A stretch of 61,673 bases of DNA from JAVVUJ01 sp964582545 (GTDB lineage: Bacteria; Bacillota; Clostridia; Peptostreptococcales; Anaerovoracaceae), in contig CAZOSB010000013.1 of the NCBI GenBank assembly GCA_964582545.1, forward strand, positions 1 through 61,673, given 5' to 3'. Positions 50,885 to 60,409 of the stretch are shown piece after piece. The position numbers and the translations under genes were made by a program. Below the pieces are notes generated by a model, which was not told the origin of the DNA, did no database searches, and was given only the letters and a program-made list of their open reading frames with translations. Numbering within the stretch: the stretch's first letter is position 1; each line of letters opens with the position of its first letter.

Positions 50885-50948
50885 GAAAATGAGTAAAAAT
50901 TGTGTTTCAAGTATTTATAAATAAGCTGTTGGGCAGGGAGACAATATA

Positions 50949-51656
50949 TTGATAAAAATTGCACTATGTGATGATGAATTAACTGCACTTGACAATTTAA
51001 AATTAAAAGTTACAGATTACATACAAAATAAAAATTTAGAATGCAACATTACGCTATTTTTGAGCGGCGATTCACTCCTTGCCAGTTCGGATTTTTTTGA
51101 TATCATCTTTCTTGACATTAAAATGAATGGCATCAGTGGTATGGAGGTGGCTAAGCGCTTGCGCCAAACTGAAAAAGAAAGCCACTTGGTTTTTGTTACT
51201 TCTCTGAAAGAGTATGTGTTTGATGCCTTTGATGTAGACGCTGTGAATTATTTGTTGAAGCCCATTGAAGAACACAAGCTGATGGCTACAATGGATAAAA
51301 TAATCAGTAATATCGCAAAAAGCAGCAATGTATTTCTTATACTGCAATCCGAACATGAAATAAAGAAACTGAAACTTGCTGAAATCTTTTATGCTGAGGT
51401 TTTTAATCATAAAGTATTTATCCATACCAAAGATGGAATACAAAACTATAATAAAAAAATAGACCATCTCAATTCTGAACTTAGTGAAGACTTTTTTAGG
51501 TGCCATCGGAGTTATATTTTAAATTTCAAACATGTAAAAAGTTATGGGCAGGGCTTTGCAACCTTAACTAACGGGCAGAAAATCCCTGTGGCAAAACGTC
51601 GCCAACAGGAGTTTTCCAAAGCGCTCCTACTCTTTCAGCGAAAAGAGGTGCGATAA
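50949..51656 (+). CDS. LytTR-family response regulator (AgrA-like)
   Basis: The 235-residue protein has a receiver domain (KIALCDDELTALDNLKLKV with acidic pocket, FDIIFLDIKMNGISGMEVA with the phosphorylated Asp, and LVFVTSLKEYVFDAFDVDAV) and a C-terminal LytTR DNA-binding domain (FYAEVFNHKVFIHTKDG, FFRCHRSYILNFKHV). It acts on promoters with paired LytTR sites. It starts at TTG 50949 with GGGAG upstream. The sensor kinase gene begins at the next base after its stop, so the two form a two-component pair. Confidence 0.92.
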   Translation: MIKIALCDDELTALDNLKLKVTDYIQNKNLECNITLFLSGDSLLASSDFFDIIFLDIKMNGISGMEVAKRLRQTEKESHLVFVTSLKEYVFDAFDVDAVNYLLKPIEEHKLMATMDKIISNIAKSSNVFLILQSEHEIKKLKLAEIFYAEVFNHKVFIHTKDGIQNYNKKIDHLNSELSEDFFRCHRSYILNFKHVKSYGQGFATLTNGQKIPVAKRRQQEFSKALLLFQRKEVR

Positions 51657-52994
51657 ATGGAGCATTTCTTTGTTTCTAATGAAATTTTTTGGAGCCAATT
51701 TGTACACTATTTCATTATATTAAGTGGTGCGTTAGCGGTTATACAATATCAATTTTTACATAAATTCATGGGGTTAAAGTCACCTCGAAAAATATACTGT
51801 ATCATCTTTCTCGTATTGAACTACTTGACATCAGCGTTTTGTATAGAATTTGCAGTGATGGGACTAAAACAAAGACTTGTTCACTTTGTATTCTTTTCTT
51901 GTTTTTCTTATTTTTTAGGGAGAAAACAAAAACAAAATAACCTTTCTATTTCATTCTTAGCCAGTTTATTAAATGTAACGGTTTTAACTTTATGTGATGG
52001 AATCTTAGCTCCTTTGGTTTACTTGCTGCCTAACTTTGGCATATATGAAAACAAGGTGACCTTTGTCATTTCAAATATATTTATTTCCATATTCACCATT
52101 CTCTTGCTCTACTTAATACTTAAATCAATCTGCAAATATTTGGTTATTGAACGCACAAACCAATTACCTTACTTATTCGTGCTTTTTATGCCCCTTACAC
52201 TATTAATATTGCTTTCCCAGGCAATATTTGACGTAGGATATAATAATGAAATGGTCATTGTAGATAACAAGGTTGTTTCTGTTTTTAATAATTATCAAAT
52301 GTTGCTAGTATTTTGTTTTTCTTTTTTATGCCTATTTGTAATATTGTTTAGCTATAAAAAAGTGCTACAGCAGATAGAACAGCAAGAACACAAGGTTTTG
52401 TTAGAGGGGCAACTGATGGCGCAACAGATTTATACCAAAGAGGCAAGTCTAAGGTATGAAATGACTCGTTCTTTTCGACATGATTTAAATAATCATCTAA
52501 TCGTGTTGAGGCAATTGATTGAGAATCATCAGAGTGATAAGGCAAAGGAATATTTACACCATTTTGGCAATTCTGCATCCAACCTTTCCTATCACAGCCA
52601 AACCGGAAATGTTGCACTGGATGCTTTGTTTGCTGATAAATTGGCTCTAGCGCAGCAAAGGGGTATTCGAATTACATTAAATGTAGATATCCCTAAAGAT
52701 ATAGGTATAAATGATTTTGACTTATGTATTTTATTTTTTAATGCATTGGACAATGCGATAACAGCTTGTGAATGTATTGAAACCGGTGAAAAATGGATAG
52801 ACATTAAGGCAAGACGAAACCAAGATTTTTTTCTAATAGATATAATGAATAGTTATGACAAAATGGCAAAGTATAAAAAAGGAACTGGAATAGGACTTCA
52901 AACCATTCAAATGATATGTGAAAAATACAATGGCACGATGAATACGGAAAGAGAAAACGACACTTTTATTTTGACTATTTTATTGTCCATGTAA
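51657..52994 (+). CDS. GHKL sensor histidine kinase (AgrC-like)
   Basis: The 445-residue protein has about six hydrophobic helices in the first 235 residues, then a dimerisation helix with the likely phospho-acceptor histidine (SFRHDLNNHLIVLRQLIE). The GHKL ATPase domain follows, with the N box (ILFFNALDNAITACECI) and G box (KGTGIGLQTIQMICEKY). This layout matches AgrC/FsrC-type sensors of secreted peptides. No agrB or agrD homologue is seen beside it; a coiled-coil protein of unknown role follows at 53104. Confidence 0.9.
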   Translation: MEHFFVSNEIFWSQFVHYFIILSGALAVIQYQFLHKFMGLKSPRKIYCIIFLVLNYLTSAFCIEFAVMGLKQRLVHFVFFSCFSYFLGRKQKQNNLSISFLASLLNVTVLTLCDGILAPLVYLLPNFGIYENKVTFVISNIFISIFTILLLYLILKSICKYLVIERTNQLPYLFVLFMPLTLLILLSQAIFDVGYNNEMVIVDNKVVSVFNNYQMLLVFCFSFLCLFVILFSYKKVLQQIEQQEHKVLLEGQLMAQQIYTKEASLRYEMTRSFRHDLNNHLIVLRQLIENHQSDKAKEYLHHFGNSASNLSYHSQTGNVALDALFADKLALAQQRGIRITLNVDIPKDIGINDFDLCILFFNALDNAITACECIETGEKWIDIKARRNQDFFLIDIMNSYDKMAKYKKGTGIGLQTIQMICEKYNGTMNTERENDTFILTILLSM

Positions 52995-53103
52995 CCGTTC
53001 ACGTTATAAAAAATGCCGTCTACGCAAATAAGATAATGTTATTAAAAGCTTTACCGATAAGTTAATTGTAAGCCAATGAAAATTATACTTGGAGGTAACT
53101 ATC

Positions 53104-53469
53104 ATGAACGTAACGAACAATGCAAGCAAACCCATAGCGCCACAAAGTAAAGGGCAATCATCTTCCATTGATGCGGAAATTAAAGAGCTTCAAAGGCAAA
53201 AGCAAAAACTGCAAAATGATATGCAAAAGAAAAGTACAAATCCAGATCCAAAAGCAGCAAAGGCTGAAAATGATGCTAACAGAGATGCAAACCAAAAGCT
53301 GATACAAGACTTAGATAGAAAAATCAAGGAATTGCAAGTCCAAAAATCCGCCGCCCCTGCATCAACCGGTGTGGCCCAGGAAGTTTTAAAAGCTGTGGAT
53401 AAGGGAGCGGTACAAGAAGCCCGTGCTCGTTTTGATGAATATACCAAAGGCTTCAAATGCTCTAAGTGA
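53104..53469 (+). CDS. Coiled-coil protein of unknown function (FlxA-like)
   Basis: The 121-residue hydrophilic protein has a coiled coil over about 25-85 (DAEIKELQRQKQKLQNDMQK; NQKLIQDLDRKIKELQVQK) and an Ala/Lys-rich end with the final CSK. A resemblance to FlxA-like proteins is possible but weak. There is no signal peptide. GGAGGTAAC lies directly upstream of ATG 53104. It follows the Agr-like kinase by 109 bases; expression may be controlled by that system. Confidence 0.6.
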   Translation: MNVTNNASKPIAPQSKGQSSSIDAEIKELQRQKQKLQNDMQKKSTNPDPKAAKAENDANRDANQKLIQDLDRKIKELQVQKSAAPASTGVAQEVLKAVDKGAVQEARARFDEYTKGFKCSK

Positions 53470-53593
53470 GTAGACTTCCTCAAAGGGGTAAGTAGGGATT
53501 GTGGCACAAGCGGCTCAGGAACCTTTGCATCTTTGCACCTTTGAGGGAACTTTTGAATATTGAATCAATTGTTACTTTAAAGATGTAACTAAC

Positions 53594-53636
53594 TAAGTGC
53601 AACCAATTTTCCATACAGGGGTTGCACTTAAGTTTT
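53594..53636 (+). terminator. Hairpin terminator (recurring TAAGTGCAACC element)
   Basis: TAAGTGCAACC (53594-53604) pairs with GGTTGCACTTA (53620-53630), followed by AGTTTTT. The same arms form the hairpin at 5564-5602. The remainder of the 325-base interval 53470-53794 shows no gene. Confidence 0.65.
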
Positions 53637-53794
53637 TGTTTTAGTAAGATATTTTTCAATAAAGAGTTCAGTATTATATAGTGAAAAATAATTGACTACA
53701 ACGCAAATTACACAAACGAGGTTTATTTAGAAAGTTAATTGATTAGAATAAATTAATGAAATCATTTTTAAATTTACAGGGGGAAAGGATAAAT

Positions 53795-54712
53795 ATGAAT
53801 GAAAGTGCAATCTTAAAGATCGATAATCTGGTCAAACAATACAATTCCTCAACTGTAAAAGCTGTCAGCGGAATCAGTTTTGAAGTATATGAAGGGGAAT
53901 TATTCTGCTTACTTGGAGTAAACGGTGCAGGAAAAAGCACAACTATCAATATCATTTGCACCTTGATAGAAAAAACATCTGGAGATGTTACATTAAACGG
54001 CTACGCTCTCGGAAAAGAAGATAATGAAATACGACGAAGCATAGGGGTTGTGTTCCAAGGCAATGTGCTTGATGGAGTGCTGACGGTGGAAGAAAATATC
54101 CTCTCTCGTGCTGCATTTTACGGTCTTGACAAAACACAGGCGAAAGAGCGGCTTGCGTATCTTGCGGAACGGCTCTCTATGATGAGTTTCTTAAACCGCA
54201 GATATGATAGACTTTCGGGTGGTCAGCGGAGAAAGTGCGACATTGCCCGTGCCTTACTTGCTGAGCCCAAAATCCTATTTTTAGACGAGCCTACAACAGG
54301 GCTTGACCCCCAAAGCCGTATTGAGCTTTGGGAAACGATTGAGGACATACGCAAAGCCGAAAAAATGACGGTTTTCCTCACCACCCACTATATGGAGGAG
54401 ACTGAAAACGCCGACCGAGTTGCGATTATCGATAGCGGCAAAATCCTCTGCATCGACACACCACAAAGACTGAAAACCCAGCATTCCTCAGACATCTTGC
54501 GGTTAATTGTGAAGAACGGATGTAATGCGGAGTTAGAAAAGCATTTAAGTCACTTTGAGCTTGTTGCAGATACTTATGTTGTAGAAATGAAAAACGGTTT
54601 AGATGCCATCGATTTTCTTCCAATAGTCAAACCTTTTCTTGATAGTTTTGAATTGGAAAAAGGTAATATGGACAATGTATTTTTAAACGTTGTTGGGAGG
54701 AAAGCAGAATGA
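53795..54712 (+). CDS. ABC transporter ATP-binding protein (DrrA-like)
   Basis: The 305-residue protein has Walker A (LLGVNGAGKSTTINI), the signature RLSGGQRRKCDIARAL, Walker B (PKILFLDEPTTGLDP) and the H-loop (VFLTTHYMEE). A C-terminal extension of about 80 residues is typical of daunorubicin/multidrug exporters of the DrrA type. I chose ATG 53795 behind GGGGGAAAGG. It overlaps the permease gene by four bases, so together they form an exporter, substrate unknown. Confidence 0.92.
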   Translation: MNESAILKIDNLVKQYNSSTVKAVSGISFEVYEGELFCLLGVNGAGKSTTINIICTLIEKTSGDVTLNGYALGKEDNEIRRSIGVVFQGNVLDGVLTVEENILSRAAFYGLDKTQAKERLAYLAERLSMMSFLNRRYDRLSGGQRRKCDIARALLAEPKILFLDEPTTGLDPQSRIELWETIEDIRKAEKMTVFLTTHYMEETENADRVAIIDSGKILCIDTPQRLKTQHSSDILRLIVKNGCNAELEKHLSHFELVADTYVVEMKNGLDAIDFLPIVKPFLDSFELEKGNMDNVFLNVVGRKAE

Positions 54713-55605
54713 GTAATTTAAACAGCTTAATCAAACGTAATATAAAAATCTTCTACCGTACGAAAGGGAATATCTTCTTTGCTTCCCTTTCGGTCGTTAT
54801 CCTCGTTGCTTTGCATTTTATGATTTTTCGGGATATGCTTACGGATAATTGGGTCAACATAGTATCCATGTTTGGGGTTGAAGTAGGACGAGAAAAACTT
54901 GCTTGGATCGTGGATAATCTAATGTTCAGTGCGATTATTCCAATCGGTGCAATTACGATTTCACTTGTTGCGTTGGGACTAATGGTGGCAGATAAGGAAA
55001 AAAATGTGCTTTCTGACTTTTTGGTATCACCCATTGGAAGAAACAGACTGCTTGCATCCTACCTGATTAGCTCGTTTATGGTGGGTTTCGCCATTTTGCT
55101 TTTGTTTATAGGGTTCTTTGAAGTTTATTTTTTGGTGGTATACAGCATAAGTTTTACCTTGATACAGCTTGGACTCATATTACTTGCAACAATCGCTTCC
55201 CTTGTATTTGCTAACATATTTATGTTGTTGCTGGTTTCTTTTGTAAAATCACAGCAATCTTTGGGTGCATTGGGAACAATTATCGGAACACTTTTGGGAT
55301 TTTTAAGCGGAGCATATATTCCTGTTGGTCAATTTGGGCAAGTTATCAGCAATATTTTCAGTTGTTTGCCATTTTTACAGATGACAATACTTTCACGACA
55401 AGCTTTTTTATATGAGATAGAAAGCGTAACACCGCTCACTCACGAGATGATTTCCGGTGAACTTGCACGGAGTTTTGGGATTGAGCTGTGGGTTGGGGAT
55501 AACCTTGTACCACTATGGGCTGTTATTCTGATCATTGGAGTGGTAACGGCGGTACTGTTAATTGCGTTGATGATTCGTTTTAAAAAGATGAAAAAAGCGG
55601 ATTAA
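54709..55605 (+). CDS. ABC-2 type transporter permease
   Basis: The 298-residue protein has six hydrophobic helices in the ABC-2 layout (a helix near 24-41, a cluster between about 70 and 190, a re-entrant-like LGALGTIIGTLLGFLSGAYI, and a final helix near the C-terminus). It partners the ATP-binding protein encoded immediately upstream with a four-base overlap. The large loop between the last two helices (about 225-265) is extracellular. Drug, bacteriocin or lipid export are all possible. Confidence 0.88.
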   Translation: MSNLNSLIKRNIKIFYRTKGNIFFASLSVVILVALHFMIFRDMLTDNWVNIVSMFGVEVGREKLAWIVDNLMFSAIIPIGAITISLVALGLMVADKEKNVLSDFLVSPIGRNRLLASYLISSFMVGFAILLLFIGFFEVYFLVVYSISFTLIQLGLILLATIASLVFANIFMLLLVSFVKSQQSLGALGTIIGTLLGFLSGAYIPVGQFGQVISNIFSCLPFLQMTILSRQAFLYEIESVTPLTHEMISGELARSFGIELWVGDNLVPLWAVILIIGVVTAVLLIALMIRFKKMKKAD

Positions 55606-55679
55606 GCTACGAAGCGTTTGGGTAGCAACTGTAGGGCAAATATGATCTCTTTCAAAAAAACGATTGTTTAACGAGGCTC

Positions 55680-55708
55680 TTGACATCTTTTAATGTAAAG
55701 AATATTAT
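55680..55708 (+). promoter_or_regulatory. Promoter of the Smr-domain gene
   Basis: TTGACA (55680-55685) and TATTAT (55703-55708) are 17 bases apart, about 50 bases before the start codon. Confidence 0.6.
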
Positions 55709-55758
55709 ATCAATATAAAAAAGTAATATAGGAACACTTGAAATTGTGAGGAATGTCA

Positions 55759-56103
55759 ATGACGAATGTAAAAGTAAAAGAAATCAATTTGGAAAGAGGT
55801 CACCCCACTGTGGATGAGGCCATGAAAAGAATGATAAATGATCTTTCAACAGCCAAGGGTGCCGGTTATAAGGCGGTGGTTCTGGTACATGGTTATGGCT
55901 CAACAGGAGTGGGTGGTGCCATAAAATTTGCGGTAAAAAGCAAGCTGAAAGAAGGTCCTTTGAGAGGAGTCGTCCGAGACTTCGTTGGGGGAGAAAGCTG
56001 GAACGACCGCAAAAAGGAATTTGTAGAAATCTGCAATCAACTGAGAGATTTCAGCACTTACGTGGATGGAAACCGTGGAATTACCGTAGTTTTATTAAAG
56101 TAA
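55759..56103 (+). CDS. Smr-domain protein
   Basis: The 114-residue single-domain protein has RGHPTVDEAMKRMINDL, then YKAVVLVHGYGSTGVGGAIK with the HGxG core of Smr domains, and a final strand ITVVLLK. Smr domains of MutS2 and stand-alone proteins nick or cut nucleic acid, or bind ribosomes. The canonical DLH motif is less clear here (INLERGHPTV). I chose ATG 55759, seven bases after GTGAGGA; ATG 55753 is too close. It is monocistronic between an exporter and a convergent SulP gene. Confidence 0.8.
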   Translation: MTNVKVKEINLERGHPTVDEAMKRMINDLSTAKGAGYKAVVLVHGYGSTGVGGAIKFAVKSKLKEGPLRGVVRDFVGGESWNDRKKEFVEICNQLRDFSTYVDGNRGITVVLLK

Positions 56104-56169
56104 AATTTAAAGGCATATTTTTATTTTCGTTATTCAAATAAAATTTAATTTATATTTTGAATTCTATAA

Positions 56170-57840
56170 TTAATGTTTTAAGTCCATCTCTTGAATTTGT
56201 TTCAAATGTTCATCGTGAGCGCTGACAATTGCGAATTCTGCACTTTTAAATACGTTTTGAGGGCCTATCATATTCACAAAACCTCCCTGCCTGAGATCCT
56301 GTAAAACCTTTGGCTGAACGCTGGTCAACATCACCTTGATGCCACGTTCCTGCAGTTCTTTTACCAGTTCCGTAAGGCTTTGTACGCCGGATAGGTCTAT
56401 GACGGGTACTCCCCGCATGGATATGATTAATACGCTGGTATTTTCCAGTGCAGAAAGTTGTTTCGTCAGCTTTTCTACAACCGCAAAGAAAATGGTGCCG
56501 GTGAGATAAGCTACCCTTATATGAGCGGGTACTTGGGATATATGGATTCCGATTTCCTCCAATCGTTTGTTTTCTACTTCGCTGATGGTAATATCGATAT
56601 CGGTAATCCTTATGACGATTAAAAACGCCGAGAAGGCAACACCGATGATGATGGCTTGGGTCAAATCAAGGACTACGGTAGCCCCCATGGTGATAAAGAA
56701 TTTGGCCATGCCCGATTTAAATCTGTGATCAAATATGTAATGAATGTTTTCCCAGTCGTTCATACGCCATGCAGTCACAATGAGCACTCCGGAAAGGGCG
56801 GATAGCGGAATGGCCGACATGATGGGTGATAGGGCAAACATGGATAACAGCAGTATGAGGGCATGAAATATTCCAGCCAAACGAGTCTGTCCGCCGGATT
56901 TGATGGCGACGCTGGTACGGGCTATAGCCGCAGTTGCGGGAACGCCTCCAAAGAAAGGAACGATGATATTGCCGATCCCTTGGGCCACCAACTCTCTGTC
57001 ACCGTTCATCCTTTCACCCTTTAATTTTCCGGCAGAGGCACCACAAAGCAGGCTTTCAATCATGGCCAAAGCAGCAACCGAAAGTGCAGGGACGAAGAAA
57101 TTCCAAAACTGTGATAGGGGAATATTACTTAGGGAGAGCCTTTCGTCGAGAAATATGGTCTTTGGGATTTCCCCAACCAAAGTAACATCAAATTTAGCAA
57201 TATAGTTAAAAATCAAAACGAAAATCAAAGCCACCAAGGAGGATGGAACTTTAGAATTCCAAGACTTGGGCCATATCAACATGATCAATATTACCATAGC
57301 ACCTATGGACAATGTCTTAAAATCAGGGTCAAAACCCATGGTAAAATAAGAAAACAATTTGCTGATGGCTAATTCTCCATGGGAAGTGACACCAAAGAGA
57401 TTATCCAATTGTCCTAAAGCTATAATGAGGGCAATTCCCGAGGTGAATCCTGTAATAACGGAGGACGGAATGAAGTAAATGATTCGCCCTAATTTGAACA
57501 GACCTGCCATTACCAGGATAATACCGGCCATTAAGCTGGCGATTAGAATGCCTTGCATTCCATACTTTGCCGCTAGGGTTACCAAGATTGCGGTCATGGC
57601 ACCGGTGGGGCCAGAAATCTGAAAGGATGCACCGGAAAGGGCGCCGATTACCACACCACCCAAAATAGCGGTAACCAAACCTGCCGCCGCTGTTGCCCCG
57701 GAACCTACACCAAAGGCCAAGGCCAAGGGAAGCGCCACTGCAGCCACCGTAATACCTGCCATAAAATCTCCCGATAGTTTTTTTCCATCGTATCCTCTAA
57801 ACTCTTTTTTTAAATCTTGTATATACTCTTTGATTATCAT
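56170..57840 (-). CDS. SulP-family anion transporter with STAS domain
   Basis: The 556-residue protein has about a dozen hydrophobic helices with the SulP start (FMAGITVAAVALPLALAFGV), the GPTGAMTAILVTLAAKY segment and PFFGGVPATAAIARTSV. A C-terminal STAS domain follows (about 425-535, VLIISMRGVPVIDLSGVQSL). SulP proteins move sulfate, bicarbonate or dicarboxylates. The specific ion cannot be told from sequence. It is convergent with the Smr gene and divergent from the TetR operon at 58104. Confidence 0.93.
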   Translation of the reverse strand: MIIKEYIQDLKKEFRGYDGKKLSGDFMAGITVAAVALPLALAFGVGSGATAAAGLVTAILGGVVIGALSGASFQISGPTGAMTAILVTLAAKYGMQGILIASLMAGIILVMAGLFKLGRIIYFIPSSVITGFTSGIALIIALGQLDNLFGVTSHGELAISKLFSYFTMGFDPDFKTLSIGAMVILIMLIWPKSWNSKVPSSLVALIFVLIFNYIAKFDVTLVGEIPKTIFLDERLSLSNIPLSQFWNFFVPALSVAALAMIESLLCGASAGKLKGERMNGDRELVAQGIGNIIVPFFGGVPATAAIARTSVAIKSGGQTRLAGIFHALILLLSMFALSPIMSAIPLSALSGVLIVTAWRMNDWENIHYIFDHRFKSGMAKFFITMGATVVLDLTQAIIIGVAFSAFLIVIRITDIDITISEVENKRLEEIGIHISQVPAHIRVAYLTGTIFFAVVEKLTKQLSALENTSVLIISMRGVPVIDLSGVQSLTELVKELQERGIKVMLTSVQPKVLQDLRQGGFVNMIGPQNVFKSAEFAIVSAHDEHLKQIQEMDLKH

Positions 57841-58035
57841 ATTTAATTACCCTTTTATATATTTTAAATTTATATTAATGTTAATTTTAATTTTTTCTTA
57901 ATTTTACATTTTTCTTAAAAATAATCTAATTTTTAAGTGTTTAAATTCATTATATAATAGAAACTTTTTTATCTCAATGGTTTTATTCGTATGTTTTTTA
58001 ATAAAATTAATTACTAGGTTTTTATTAAAATTCTA

Positions 58036-58083
58036 TTGACCGATACGGTCGATTGTGTTATTATTTTATAAACCGATATGGTC
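58036..58083 (+). promoter_or_regulatory. Promoter with two dyad operators before TetR
   Basis: TTGACC (58036-58041) and TATTAT (58059-58064) are 17 bases apart. The dyad GACCG-ATA-CGGTC (58038-58050) overlaps the -35. A near copy, AACCG-ATA-TGGTC (58071-58083), follows 33 bases later, just past the expected transcription start. Both are followed by GATTGT. This is the expected target of the TetR protein at 58104. Confidence 0.8.
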
Positions 58084-58103
58084 GATTGTTGGGGAGAAAC
58101 ACG

Positions 58104-58706
58104 ATGGAAAAATTTATTTCATTAAATGAAGAAAAACAAAAGAAAATTATCAATGCTTCTTTGGAAGCATTCGGTGGAAATGGATACAAAAAGGCTTCTA
58201 TAGGAGATGTGGCAACCAAAGCAGAGATTGCAAAGTCTATGATTTTTCACTATTTTAAATCTAAAAAAAATTTATATTTATATTTAGTAGAATTTTGCTT
58301 ATATTATGTTACCAAAGAGATAGAGCTAAAATTTGATAAAAAGGAACAGGATTTTTTTCAAAGAATCAAGCAAATCCAAGCTATTAAGCTACAAGTTATG
58401 AGTCATTATCCTCCTATGCTGGATTTTATCAAGTCAGTATACTTTGAGGGTTCTGAGGAAGTAGCTACAGAAGTGCAGGAAATATTCCAAAATTCCAAGA
58501 GTGAAGGATTTTCGATTCTCTTAAAAGGTGCAGACTTTACAAAATTCAAAGAGGATGTAGATCCCAACAAGGTTTTGAAGGTAATCCTTTGGTGTGGGGA
58601 AGGGTATATCAACGAGTTACCTAATAAAGAAACTTTTGATATAGAGAAAGTCTGCAAAGAATTCGACGTTTATTTAGAGTTGCTTAAAAATTGCTTTTAT
58701 AAGTAA
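58104..58706 (+). CDS. TetR/AcrR-family regulator of an efflux operon
   Basis: The 200-residue protein has an N-terminal DNA-binding domain (EEKQKKIINASLEAFGGNGY, then KASIGDVATKAEIAKSMIFH and YFKSKKNLYLYL) and a helical ligand-binding half. I chose ATG 58104 behind TTGGGGAG; the longer frame from 58053 runs through the operator. It lies 18 bases before the ABC ATPase gene and probably represses the four-gene operon until an exported compound binds. Confidence 0.9.
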   Translation: MEKFISLNEEKQKKIINASLEAFGGNGYKKASIGDVATKAEIAKSMIFHYFKSKKNLYLYLVEFCLYYVTKEIELKFDKKEQDFFQRIKQIQAIKLQVMSHYPPMLDFIKSVYFEGSEEVATEVQEIFQNSKSEGFSILLKGADFTKFKEDVDPNKVLKVILWCGEGYINELPNKETFDIEKVCKEFDVYLELLKNCFYK

Positions 58707-58724
58707 GGTATAGGAAGTGATCCA

Positions 58725-59615
58725 ATGATAGATGTAACACAATTAACCTTAAGTTATCCAAATGGAAAAGGCATTTTTGATGTAACCTTTAGAGTGAACC
58801 CTGGGCAGGTAATGGGGTATTTAGGCCCCAATGGTGCGGGAAAGACTACCACCATGCGTTGTCTGTTGGGATTTACGGCACCGGACAAGGGGAAGGCCAC
58901 CATAAAGGGCTTGGATTGCTTTCGGGATGCTCCTAAGATTCAGAAGTTCCTAGGATATATTCCGGGTGAAATTGCATTCTTGGACGGCATGGGGGGAGAT
59001 GAGTTTCTCAGTTTCATGTGCAAAATGAGAGGGACAAAAGATTTGACCCTTCAAAATAGGCTACTGGATATGTTCGAATTTAATCCAAAAGGGAATATCA
59101 AAAAATTTTCCAAGGGTATGAAACAAAAGGTGGGAATTGTGACTGCGTTTATGCATGACCCGGAAGTCATATTTTTAGATGAACCTACCAGCGGTTTAGA
59201 CCCTTTGATGCAGAGCCGTTTTATCGAATTAATCATAGAAGAAAAGCGCAAGGGAAAGACTATTCTTATGAGCAGCCATATGTTTGAAGAGATAGAGAGA
59301 ACCTGCGATGAAGTGCTCATTATTAAGGATGGACACCTTGTGGCAAAGGATAGCGTAAAAGCCTTAAAGGATTCCCAGAGAAAGGCGTTTTCTGTCACCT
59401 TTTCAACACCTGAGGAGTTGCAATTTCTTTTAAGCAAGGGATACGAGATTGGACATATTTCCGGAAGTACTGGAGAGTTCTTTGTAAAGGGAAATCAAAT
59501 AGACGATTTCTTAAAAATTTTATCTACGAGAACCATATTGGGATTGGAGTCTAAAACTCAAAGCTTAGAGGATATTTTTATGAATTTCTATGGAAGAGGA
59601 GGGAAACAATCGTGA
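58725..59615 (+). CDS. ABC transporter ATP-binding protein (multidrug type)
   Basis: The 296-residue protein has Walker A (YLGPNGAGKTTTMRCLL), a slightly unusual signature (KKFSKGMKQKVGIVTAF, with FSKG in place of LSGG), Walker B (PEVIFLDEPTSGLDP) and the switch histidine in SSHMFEEIE. The SKGMKQK form is common in ABC-2 drug or bacitracin exporters. It overlaps the permease gene by four bases, and TetR lies upstream. Confidence 0.92.
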   Translation: MIDVTQLTLSYPNGKGIFDVTFRVNPGQVMGYLGPNGAGKTTTMRCLLGFTAPDKGKATIKGLDCFRDAPKIQKFLGYIPGEIAFLDGMGGDEFLSFMCKMRGTKDLTLQNRLLDMFEFNPKGNIKKFSKGMKQKVGIVTAFMHDPEVIFLDEPTSGLDPLMQSRFIELIIEEKRKGKTILMSSHMFEEIERTCDEVLIIKDGHLVAKDSVKALKDSQRKAFSVTFSTPEELQFLLSKGYEIGHISGSTGEFFVKGNQIDDFLKILSTRTILGLESKTQSLEDIFMNFYGRGGKQS

Positions 59616-60409
59616 ACTTGATCTTACTTCGTTTGAACTTAAAAAACAATTTGTTTCTCCTTTTGATTTTTTGTGGGGTCATGTCCATGTATCTCAGCAT
59701 GATGATATACATGTATGATCCTACATCTGTATCTTCCTTGACGGATATGATGGATATGTTACCCGCTGATATGATAGCAGCCATGGGATTTGACACCATT
59801 GCTACGGATTTAACAGGATTTATTGCGGGATTTTATTACGGATTTCTCGTCTTTGCATTCCCCATGATCTATTGTATCCTCTTAGCCCACAAGTTGGTGG
59901 CAAAGATGGTGGATAATGGATCATTTGCATACCTTTTACAGACGCCGATTTCCAGAAGAACCATCATAATAACCCAAGGCAGTTATCTCTTGCTTTCCAT
60001 ACTTATCTTGTTTTCAGTAGTATTTATAGTAGGTGTGTCCATAAGTAATAGCATGTTCTATGGAATGTTAAATGTAAGCTCCTATTTTAGGCTTCACTTT
60101 TCTGCTATGCTCTTGACAATGACAATTGCAATGATTTGCTTTTTCTACTCGTGTTTATTTCACGATGGAAGGAAAGCTTTGGCATTTGGAGCGGGAGTGC
60201 CCATATCTTTTTTTCTCCTGTATCTCTTTGGGGGTGTTTCAGAAGATGCGGAAATATTTAAAGATATGTCCATTTATTCTTTGTTAGATGCACCGGCAAT
60301 TGTGGATAATGGGAACACTATCGGCATCAATCTATTGTTTTTAGCTATAATCGTAGGATTATTTCTGATGAGTTTAATCATATTTGATAAGAAAAGACTT
60401 CCTCTTTAA
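59612..60409 (+). CDS. ABC-2 family permease
   Basis: The 265-residue protein has six hydrophobic helices (starting NNLFLLLIFCGVMSMYLSMM and ending LLFLAIIVGLFLMSLIIF), the layout of ABC-2 drug exporter permeases, with an acidic extracellular loop after helix 1. It starts at GTG 59612, overlapping the ATPase gene by four bases. The membrane fusion gene begins at its stop codon, so the four genes form a single efflux unit. Confidence 0.85.
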   Translation: MNLILLRLNLKNNLFLLLIFCGVMSMYLSMMIYMYDPTSVSSLTDMMDMLPADMIAAMGFDTIATDLTGFIAGFYYGFLVFAFPMIYCILLAHKLVAKMVDNGSFAYLLQTPISRRTIIITQGSYLLLSILILFSVVFIVGVSISNSMFYGMLNVSSYFRLHFSAMLLTMTIAMICFFYSCLFHDGRKALAFGAGVPISFFLLYLFGGVSEDAEIFKDMSIYSLLDAPAIVDNGNTIGINLLFLAIIVGLFLMSLIIFDKKRLPL

